DNA of 64,000 nt, taken from the NCBI RefSeq assembly GCF_024586455.1, contig NC_065920.1:72656215-72720214 (forward strand), read 5' to 3'. The translations under genes and the position numbers were made by a program. Origin of the DNA: Bactrocera neohumeralis (Eukaryota > Arthropoda > Insecta > Diptera > Tephritidae). This document shows, one piece after another, positions 55,703 to 64,000 of the stretch (within the stretch, counting starts at the first letter, position 1; each line of letters begins with the position of its first letter). The notes under the pieces are model-generated. The model ran no database searches. It saw only the letters and a list, made by a program, of their open reading frames with translations, and was not told the origin of the DNA.

Positions 55703-57007
55703 TCGGGTGATTTTTTTGAGGTTAGGATTTTCATGCATTAGTATTTGACAGATCACGTGGGATTTCAGACATGGTGTCAAAGAGAAAGATGCTCAGTATG
55801 CTTTGACATTTCATCATGAATAGACTTACTAACGAGCAACGCTTGCAAATCATTGAATTTTATTACCAAAATCAGTGTTCGGTTCGAAATGTGTTTCGCG
55901 CTTTACGTCCGATTTATGGTCTACATAATCGACCAAGTGAGCAAACAATTAATGCGATTGTGACCAAGTTTCGCACTCAGTTTACTTTATTGGACATTAA
56001 ACCAACCACACGAATGCGTACAGTGCGTACAGAAGAGAATATTGCGTCTGTTTCTGAGAGTGTGGCTGAAGACCGTGAAATGTCGATTCGTCGCCGTTCG
56101 CAGCAATTGGGTTTGTGTTATTCGACCACATGGAAGATTTTACGCAAAGATCTTGGTGTAAAACCGTATAAAATACAGCTCGTGCAAGAACTGAAGCCGA
56201 ACGATCTGCCACAACGTCGAATTTTCAGTGAATGGGCCCTAGAAAAGTTGGCAGAAAATCCGCTTTTTTATCGACAAATTTTGTTCAGCGATGAGGCTCA
56301 TTTCTGGTTGAATGACTACGTAAATAAGCAAAATTGCCGCATTTGGGGTGAAGAGCAACCAGAAGCCGTTCAAGAACTGCCCATGCATCCCGAAAAATGC
56401 ACTGTTTGGTGTGGTTTGTACGCTGGTGGAATCATTGGACCGTATTTTTTCAAAGATGCTGTTGGACGCAACGTTACGGTGAATGGCGATCGCTATCGTT
56501 CGATGCTAACAAACTTTTTGTTGCCAAAAATGGAAGAACTGAACTTGGTTGACATGTGGTTTCAACAAGATGGCGCTACATGCCACACAGCTCGCGATTC
56601 TATGGCCATTTTGAGGGAAAACTTCGGAGAACAATTCATCTCAAGAAATGGACCCGTAAGTTGGCCACCAAGATCATGCGATTTAACGCCTTTAGACTAT
56701 TTTTTGTGGGGCTACGTCAAGTCTAAAGTCTACAGAAATAAGCCAGCAACTATTCCAGCTTTGGAAGACAACATTTCCGAAGAAATTCGGGCTATTCCGG
56801 CCGAAATGCTCGAAAAAGTTGCCCAAAATTGGACTTTCGAATGGACCACCTAAGACGCAGCCGCGGTCAACATTTAAATGAAATTATCTTCAAAAAGTAA
56901 ATGTCATGAACCAGTCTAACGTTTCAAATAAAGAACCGATGAGATTTTGCAAATTTTATGCGTTTTTTTTTTAAAAAAAGTTATCAAGCTCTTAAAAAAT
57001 CACCCGA
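55703..57007 (+). mobile_element. Near-complete mariner, rosa-type (DD41D)
   Basis: 1305 bases flanked by TA duplications (55701-55702, 57008-57009). The terminal inverted repeats start TCGGGTGATTTTTT at left, matched by AAAAAATCACCCGA at right: at least 14 perfect bases, then a diverged GAG/AAGAG. It contains one transposase gene with a ~113-base leader and ~150-base trailer. The element looks young. Related decayed sequence lies at 1053-2065. Confidence 0.92.
55816..56853 (+). CDS. Mariner transposase, DD41D, C-terminally frameshifted
   Basis: 345 residues. Transposase cuts and rejoins the element's own ends at TA targets in the nucleus. N-terminus (1-110): paired helix-turn-helix DNA-binding region (EQRLQIIEFYYQNQCSVRNV; SIRRRSQQLGLCYSTTWKIL). 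Catalytic residues: D159 (ILFSDEAHFW), D252 (WFQQDGATCHTA) and D294 (SCDLTPLDYFLWGY). There are 41 residues between D252 and D294, the spacing used to define the rosa (DD41D) group described from tephritids. The ORF ends at QNWTFEWTT. However, the next bases in another frame read RMDHLRRSRGQHLNEIIFKK then TAA, exactly the usual C-terminus and also seen in the relic at 1.9 kb. A single missing base near 56838-56846 therefore probably removed the last ~20 residues. Otherwise uninterrupted. Confidence 0.93.
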   Translation: MNRLTNEQRLQIIEFYYQNQCSVRNVFRALRPIYGLHNRPSEQTINAIVTKFRTQFTLLDIKPTTRMRTVRTEENIASVSESVAEDREMSIRRRSQQLGLCYSTTWKILRKDLGVKPYKIQLVQELKPNDLPQRRIFSEWALEKLAENPLFYRQILFSDEAHFWLNDYVNKQNCRIWGEEQPEAVQELPMHPEKCTVWCGLYAGGIIGPYFFKDAVGRNVTVNGDRYRSMLTNFLLPKMEELNLVDMWFQQDGATCHTARDSMAILRENFGEQFISRNGPVSWPPRSCDLTPLDYFLWGYVKSKVYRNKPATIPALEDNISEEIRAIPAEMLEKVAQNWTFEWTT

Positions 57008-57539
57008 TACTTTTAAATAAAAAAGAGTATACATATAAAATGCTAACAACAATTCATAGGATAGAATTAATAACTGTGTGGTTTCGCTTGATAATTTTTA
57101 TAGGTTAAGTTATGTTAATCAAACAACTACTAGAATTTTCCGGTCTAAGTTTGAGATTTATTCGTATACTTATGTTATTATAACATTAGGGTAAGTCCAA
57201 AAGAGAAATGAAAACGATTTTGTGGGTTGTACGTACACACATGTGTGTATCTGTACAGAGAAAAAGATAGTTCTGAAAGCCCGGTTTTTTTTGCTTCCAT
57301 TTCGCCTTTCGTTAATTTTTTTCTTCAATTAATAATCTCAGTTTAAGTTTAAAAGATGTCGGTGAACGTTTACAGTTTTTCATAAAAATCACACGCAAAA
57401 AAATCTTCGACATGTATTGAATTTCACCTTTCAAACATTTAAATGTGTATAAGAATTTTTTATTTGAATATAATTTCCTTTTAGATTAGATAAAATTAGA
57501 TAAATAAATGATGATAAAAGTGATCTCTATTTGGAGACA
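57008..57539. other. Intronic DNA, unassigned
   Basis: AT-rich, with no recognised feature. Confidence 0.35.
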
Positions 57540-57745
57540 TGGCTCCAAGGCTCCAAGGGCCTTTATCCTGCGCCTACAGACTGTCAGTCAATTAGCAGAT
57601 GTTCTAGAGTTTTAGGCTCCAGGTCGCACAACCGACAAATCGCACAAGAAGCTAGACCCATGTTATACATATAAGTGCTTCTTGAGCTGACAATAGCCAG
57701 TGTAGAAGGCGACAAGTAGCCTGAGTTTGTCCCTTGGGGGTTAAT
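57540..57745 (-). pseudogene. Zinc-knuckle fragment of a non-LTR retrotransposon
   Basis: The minus-strand frame reads NMGLASCAICRLCDLEPKTL then EHLLID followed by TGA, where a Cys codon (TGY) would complete the C-x2-C-x11-H-x4-C knuckle. Upstream (minus strand) the frame reads GYLSPSTLAIVSSRSTY, typical of the end of RNase H. A premature stop at the last metal ligand and no linked RT show a dead, truncated copy. Confidence 0.65.
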
Positions 57746-57975
57746 TACATATTTAGACCTTTCTCTTTACAGTTTTTGGGAAATTTTTGCTCTAACAGAA
57801 TCTGCGAACTAACTATACTAAAAACTCTTTAACCTTAAGTGTTGAAAACTTATGATATTTTTAATGAAAATATTTTTTTTACTTCATAAACCATAAAATC
57901 GTTTTTTTTTTCTTTGTTCTCCCTAAGAAACGTAAATAAAACAAAATTTTGTTGCCTAAAACTTATATCTTTTAT

Positions 57976-58008
57976 TTATCGGCGTAGACAGCGCTTATGC
58001 GGTCGTTC
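57976..58008 (-). repeat. Tiny 3'-end remnant of RTE-like element
   Basis: The reverse complement reads CGACCGCATAAGCGCTGTCT and ACGCCGATAAA, close to the end of the element at 47.3 kb (GCGTAAGCGGTGTCTACGCC). It is too short to be certain. Confidence 0.4.
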
Positions 58009-59837
58009 TGTCTTTATATACATATCTTAAATAAAAGTGTATATTTTTCTTTCTGCACTTTCATACATTTGTAAATGAATTGTAAATACTACATTTGATA
58101 TACTGACACATAAATTCCTGGTTCTCCCCACCAAGACCATAGTTTTTTGAGCTTCTATTTACTACTGGTAATCCTCGTAGTTAATACTGATTTTGTTCTG
58201 CGCCATAAAAAGGGCTAATTAATACATTTATGCTTTAACAGTTTGCGGTATATGTCATAAAATCTAAGCGAATACAAAGCAATAAAAATGGTAGATTAAA
58301 ACAGCTAACAATGGAGTGAGAGAGAGTTTAATACATTGCTGTAATTTGTGTCATTATTTGTAGTCAGTCAGCTATTAGTATAATTGGCTAAGAAGGGTTT
58401 TATTATGGTTCTTTCTATAGTAACTAAATGTGCTCTGAACCTTCTTAATCATCACCTGTTTCATGAGGATGATAGGAATCTATTGCGCTATGTTATGAGT
58501 CTAATCTTATAATCTACTACTCTATATTAAGCCGCGCGAGTTATTGTGAGTAATTTCTAATGCAATCAAATACCTCGAAAACTCTGAATATGAAGCTTAG
58601 TAGGAAATAGAATGGCAGCTTTGAATTTCAGAAACTTGTATTACATCTAGTTGGCCTGAGTTGACAAAAACCAGTTTCCACATCAGTTTGAGCAGGAGAT
58701 GCCAAAGCCAGAACAAAATTGGTGTAAGCTTAAAATAAGCATCTATATTTTCCTAATCCACTGTCCAACAACATAGAAATAGGTCTACCGATTTTTGTTT
58801 TAAATTCGCTTCAATGCTTTATCTGCTCCTTTTCAGTGCTTAAGAGTGCAGCTAACGTTCTTTTTAAAGCTATTTCTTTTGATATTTGCATTTGTCAGTT
58901 TATAAAGTCTAAATATTACACCTGATAACAATTCCACAGCATATTAATGTTAATACATTCCTGCAGATAGTACTATTGAGGCTTGAAAACGCATCAAAAA
59001 GAAAAGCGCAAACGACGTTAACACATAAAGGTAGTACGTTCATGCATCAACATCTCCGCGTTGAAATATGTATGAAGTGCGTAAAAAGAAAGCGTATTAG
59101 CACAAAATTGTATTACTGCGTATTACAACAAAAACAAGTGATTGTTGTATGCTTAGAAATATACAGGTGTATGTGGTTAGAAACACAGCTTGGCTGAGCA
59201 GACAAAATCAAATAGATTTTCGAATTTTTCGCTTTTTTTGCCAAACAGCAAGATAAGCAAGTCTGCAGCAGGCAAATCTTTGCAATAGAAGCTTTTTATT
59301 GCAGCTGTAAAGCAAGATATTGAATTGGAAAAATGGAGTAGGAAGAGACGGGTACGAGGTGTATAAAAGGCAGATACATTTTTCAAGTAAGCACTTTTTA
59401 ATTTAAAGTACGATTTTGGAAGCTGGGAAATAGAATATTTAATAACAGACAAATAAGGGGAAAAAATAACACAAAAAAAGAATACAAAAAATGCTTTATT
59501 TCCAAATGAAGCATATAACTACTTTTAGCATAAATCCCCATATTTGTATAAAAGGAAGCTTTGTAAAATATATAATGGAACTGCTAATCTCACAAATCAC
59601 TCAAAAGCTTCATTAAAAGCAACATACTTTATGCAATGTTTTATTTTAATTTAGCGACAATTCACTGCGTATGTGACTGCAGCAACATAAAATATTGTTT
59701 TCCGTATTTTATTCTTCCGCCTAAATGTATACTTAATTCTGATATATACTGTATTTCCTTTTATTTGGTAAAAAGAAGCAATTTTTTTGTATAAGTTTTA
59801 TGTTAACTAACATTTGATATGTATATTAAACAACATT
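58009..59837. other. ~1.8 kb intronic DNA, unassigned
   Basis: AT-rich. No coding, RNA or repeat structure is supported. Confidence 0.35.
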
Positions 59838-60250
59838 GCTGATATCGATTTTGTATTCGTTATTGACAATAAACCAGCATTTCAACATATATTAAAAATT
59901 TTCAAATTTCGAAGTTCTGAATTGTTGCCTACATTCAGGCTGATATCAAGTATTTGTATTCGTTATAAATAAAGTGGGGATAAGCCAGCACTTTCAATGT
60001 TAAATTTTTAAAAATAGTTTTTAAGAAGTTTCTAAGGTTTAGAATAGCCGATTTGGTGCCTTTATTTAGACTGGTATGGAATATTTGCATTTGCTATGAA
60101 TAAGGTGAGGCTAAACCGGCAGTTTCTACTATAAATTATTGAAAAAAAAAAGTTGAAAAATTTTCTAAGGTTTAGAAGGTCTGAATTGTTGCCTACATAT
60201 AGGCTGATATCAAATAATTTTATTGATTATAAAAAGAGGCGAGGATCAGC
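59838..60250 (+). repeat. Short tandem array, ~130-bp monomers
   Basis: Units start GCTGATATCAAGTATTTGTA with TTCGTTATAAATAA and continue to TTTCTAAGGTTTAGAA and TTGCCTACATTCAG. Starts lie near 59838, 59939, 60070 and 60203 (spacing 101, 131 and 133). The copies are diverged. No similarity to the other arrays was noticed. Confidence 0.65.
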
Positions 60251-61989
60251 TCAGCCTACGTATCAATGGAAAACTGAAAAAAGATTAGCAAAAGAGGTGT
60301 TTTTTAGACAAAATAAATTACCTTATAGGAATATGATCTCAAGATAGCAGATCTAACAAAATTTTTAGCAGTTGGGAGGTAAAAAATGTCTTGGAATTTT
60401 CAAACCTCTTCTGTACTTTTCTCTTTTCATGCTTTCACATCGCCTTTATGATTAAATGTTTTTCAATTAACTTACCTCCGCTGATATTCGCACACGGAAT
60501 TGAGCGAATTTCGAAAGCGTGGTTATTCACGCCGAAATGTTGTCTATTTTGCACTTTAATGATTAAAAGTTTTTTTTATTTTAAATATTGCAAAATAAAA
60601 AAAATAATCTATTTAGGCCTTATTTAATTGCCAAATAAACAGAAAAAACAGTTTTTATAAACATTTTTGCATTTGAGAAGAAAGAAAGCAGTTTACAAAT
60701 AATTTTTTTTAAATTCCCTTTGGTATTTTTCCCCATTTTATGCAGCCATTTCGCTATTGGCATGAAATATTTTTCAATTTTCTTGCATCCGCACATAAAA
60801 TTGAGCAATTTTCTAAATCGCAGAGTGCATTGACATATTCCAAGTGATTTAACAGAGAAATATAGAAAAATTAAAAATAAATAAAAAGAAAATTGCTGCC
60901 ATTAAATCTTAGAAGTAGTAAATTCCCAAATGCGCCAACTGATTTGAAGGCACACAATACTGAATAAAATTACCTCTGACATAAATCAAATATTGCACGC
61001 GGCTGTGCTTCCAAATGCGCCAAATTCGAAAACAAAATGACCTCAAACTTTTTAGAATTTCCAAAATTGCTATTAAACGGTAAAAGCGAGAACTCTCAGG
61101 AGTCGTTGGGCAAATGAGCAAAAATGATGGGCACAAAAAAGTGTAAATAAAAAATGAAAAGCAGAAGAGAAGCGCAAAACAAAAAAATTGGTAAATAAAA
61201 ATAAATGAAAATCACACAAAAATCACAAGAGCACAAACATTATCTATTAGAAAACGAAGAGAAATAGCAAACCGTCTGCAAAGCATTAAGTATGCAAGGG
61301 CAAAAAGTGAAAAGTACGCCCGAGGGACGTTCGTAATATTCACCGTTACGTTGACACGCTCTCTTCTCCACCTCTCTCGTTCACGCCACGTAACCTGCGA
61401 ATATTGGCCAACTCTTAGTGGAAAGTTTGCCGGGCCTCGCAATGTGTTTGCCGTCACGTTGTATTCATTTTCGAAATGAAGGTAAACGTTTAAAGATCAT
61501 CTATAATCATTTACATAAGTATAATATTGCCAGGATAACAGCAGTTGAAGCACGAAAGCGTATAACAAGCTGAATGTGGGTTACTAAGCGCAAGGAGTTC
61601 AGCTTAATCTTTGTGAAAAAGCGAAACAGCTGCGCAACGGTTGGCAGCGGTTACTCCAAGGTGTAGTACATTTAGCTAATATTTATATACATATACAAGT
61701 ATATATATGTGAACGTGTGCGTGTGCGTGTGTGTATGAGTGGTGTATTGTGCAAGAAGATTGCAAAGGCAGCGACGTTAATGAGAATATAGAAACTCAGG
61801 TACGTGCCGAAATCATAAATTGTAAAATATGTGGTTATAGAAACGTACTATATACATATGTGTGTACTGCTTATATGTAAATGTGTTCTTTGAGAAAATA
61901 TACTTACTATATAGATATATTTCCTTAAAGTAGTTAAAGAGTTAGTTATATAAATTCTATTTGCATATAGACTGTTTTAATCAATGTAT
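60251..61989. other. ~1.7 kb intronic DNA, unassigned
   Basis: 61290-61480 is GC-richer (ACGTTCGTAATATTCACCGT; CACGCCACGTAACC) and could hold a regulatory element or an unrecognised exon. No domain or phase-compatible splice pair was found. A TGTGCGTGTGCGTGTG run lies near 61716. Confidence 0.3.
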
Positions 61990-64000
61990 AGTATGAGTTA
62001 TCGCGTAAACTCGAGTTAAAAAAAGCGAGTTAATTGTTAAAAGAGAAATCATGATTAAAAAAATATTATGCTAAAGAAAAATATTTCATTTGGTAAATAA
62101 AAAATCGTGTTTAAAGACTAACTCGAGTTTGTCGAGTAAACTCGGTTTTAAAAAAGAGTTACATGTTTAGAAAGAAAAATATTTCGCCAAAGTAAAATAT
62201 TTTATTTGGTAAATAAAAAATTGTGCCTAAATCTTAACTCGAGTTTAAAAAAACGAGTTAAGGGTTTAAAAAAAATGATGATAAAAAAAATATTACGTTA
62301 AAGTTAAGTATTTGACTGTTAATAAAAAGTCGTGTTTAAAGATTATTTCGAATTTGTCGCGTAAACTCGAGTTTAAAAAACGGGTTACGTGTTTACGAAA
62401 AAGTCATGATTTTAAAAAAAGTGATATACTGAAGTTTGACGTTAAACTCGATTTTAAAAAAGAGTTAAAAGGAAATCATGATTTAGAAAAAATATTTCGC
62501 CAAAGTAAAAGATCTCAATTGGTAAATAAAAAATTGTGTCTAAATCTTAAATCGAGTTTAAAAAAATAAGGGTTTAAAAAATATCGTAATTAAGAAAAAA
62601 ATATTACGTTAAAGTTAAGTATTTGATTTTTAATAAAAAGTCGTGTTTAAAGATTAACTCTCATTAGTCGCGTTAACTCCAGTTTAAAAAACGAGTTACG
62701 TGTTTACGAAGAAGTAATGATTTTAAAAAAAGGGATATAAAATATTTCAATTGGCAAATAAAAAAATGTATTCAAAGACTGAGTTTGTCGCTTAAAGTCG
62801 AGTTTAAAAAACGAGTTAAAGGTTTAAGAAGAGGTCATGATTTAGAAAAAAGAATTATACTGAAGTAAAACCTTTCATTTAAAAAACTGCTGATAAATAA
62901 ATAGTATTAAATGCTCTCCGAAGGCTTTAGTTCATGGGTTTTAACACGAGTTTAACGTTTTTACTTTAGGAACAAATATTGAATTAAAGGAAAATTTGTG
63001 ATTCCAAACATTAAAAATATTATTTCAAAGCAATACTTAACTTACATAAATTTATAGTATAACATAAACTTACAAACTCGTGTTATAAAAAACGTGTTAC
63101 CTGTGTTAAATAAAGTGTTTAAGAATAAAAAGAGTTGAACTGAAGTAAAATGTTTATTTCGAAAGGTATTGATTTATAGAAAATATTTAATGGTAAAGGT
63201 TGTTTTCACGGATTTAAACTCAAGTTTAACGTTCTGAGTTTAGAATCATATATTGAGTTAAAGAAAAATATTACATTTAAGATCGGAGCTTAAAACTAAA
63301 TCGAGTTTCTGATAAGAATAAATAACAAAAAAATTTCTTTTCTCCGACTTAAACTCGAGTTTAATATTCTGAGTTTAGAAACATATATTCAGTTAAATGA
63401 AAATATTTCATTCCATACATTTAAAGCCAACTCGAATTTTTGGTGCAACGTAAGCTCTTAAACTCGAATTTAAGAAAAGGGTTTATCTACTTAAGAAAAA
63501 GTAACATATTTTAGAGGAAAAAGAGTTGAAGTGAAGGAAAATATTTCAGAACTGTTGATATTTAAAAGTGCCCTTGTGAAGGATTTTTTATGGATTTAGA
63601 CTCGAGTTTGAGGTTTTGAGTTTGGAAGAAATTGAGTTAAAGGAAAATGTCACACTCCCTTATGGTAAATTAAATATCGTATTTGAAGGCTAGTTTGAGC
63701 TATTGCTGCAATACAAAGCCATAAACTCGAGTTAAAAAATAGGGTTACATATTGAAGAAAAATGTGTTTGAAAGTAGATTTAACTTTTATTTTCAAAGAA
63801 GTTAAAATTTTCAGTCAAAAAGCAGCTTCATTATAAATATGGTTTAATAGGTTATCCTGTAAAGATCTAATATCTCCGATTTATATTTGTGCGAAACAGC
63901 GAGTTTTTGTTAAGTCATAAGTTCGAGCTTAAGGTTATTTCTTTAAGAAAAGTGATGCTCTAAAGTAAAATATATGCTTCAATAAATAATAAAAATAATG
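61990..64000 (+). repeat. AACTCGAGTT-rich satellite array, running off the window
   Basis: The near-palindrome AACTCGAGTTTAAAAAACGA recurs with GTTACGTGTTTA, AAGTCATGATTT and AAATATTTC-type linkers. Landmarks lie near 62005, 62118, 62237, 62362, 62443, 62548, 62672 and 62790, most of them 105-125 bases apart. After about 62930 the units become longer and more diverged (TTTAACGTTCTGAGTTTAGA type) and continue to the last base of the window. Open frames in it (for example 62312-62569) are repeat artefacts. Confidence 0.75.

Noticed and set aside
61212..61457. Possible first exon or GC-rich promoter of the minus-strand gene
   Set aside because: Composition is suggestive, but no signal peptide, start context or phase-compatible donor could be supported.
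62312..62569. 85-residue Lys-rich open frame
   Set aside because: It lies within the CTCGAG satellite and its residues repeat with the monomer.

Overview
The window looks like euchromatic DNA from a higher dipteran, most probably a tephritid fruit fly. It is AT-rich, has very little coding sequence, and shows large introns with consensus splice sites. Its mobile elements fit this reading: a DD41D (rosa-type) mariner with terminal inverted repeats, other mariner lineages, an RTE/CFDP2-like non-LTR retrotransposon, and a dispersed repeat with GTCY/TA microsatellites like those of dipteran mini-me/DINE elements. The species assignment is inference; nothing in the sequence names a species.

Host genes. 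One large minus-strand gene crosses most of the window. Three internal exons are recognisable (53906-53679, 42418-42282, 5355-5250). Their splice phases agree (0, then 2, then 0). Together they give a SEA-like segment followed by one complete Ig domain split over two exons. The intron inside the Ig domain is about 37 kb. No first or last exon is seen, so the gene extends beyond both edges of what can be recognised. Nested in the 37 kb intron, on the same strand, is an intronless small heat shock (alpha-crystallin) protein gene (27624-26890). No tRNA, rRNA, CRISPR or prokaryotic-type structure was seen.

Mobile elements. A near-complete 1.3 kb mariner (55703-57007) has TA duplications, matching inverted repeats and the triad D159/D252/D294. 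Its last ~20 residues appear lost through a one-base frameshift. Deleted or decayed mariners of at least three other types lie near 1.05, 9.6, 20.1, 25.4 and 37.2 kb. A full-length 3.2 kb RTE-like retrotransposon (44105-47326) has a perfect 13-bp target duplication. Pieces of the same family lie at 19.9-21.2 (interrupted by a mariner), 40.9-41.3 and possibly 58.0 kb. RNase H or zinc-knuckle remnants of other non-LTR elements lie at 6.0, 10.6, 48.1-48.8 and 57.6 kb. MITE-like inverted-repeat elements lie at 8.2, 8.7, 14.6 and 36.5 kb.

Repeats. At least eleven copies of one Helitron/DINE-like family carry internal ~154-bp monomers; the best array (11.96-12.77 kb) has six monomers spaced 153-155 bp. 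Other tandem families occupy 15.83-16.8, 24.3-25.26 (related motif at 48.98-49.56), 28.46-28.8 (GAGGTT hexamer), 59.84-60.25 and 61.99-64.0 kb (AACTCGAGTT-rich satellite running off the window). A near-perfect 35-bp fold-back hairpin lies at 47615-47697. The remaining DNA is AT-rich intronic sequence with no recognisable gene.
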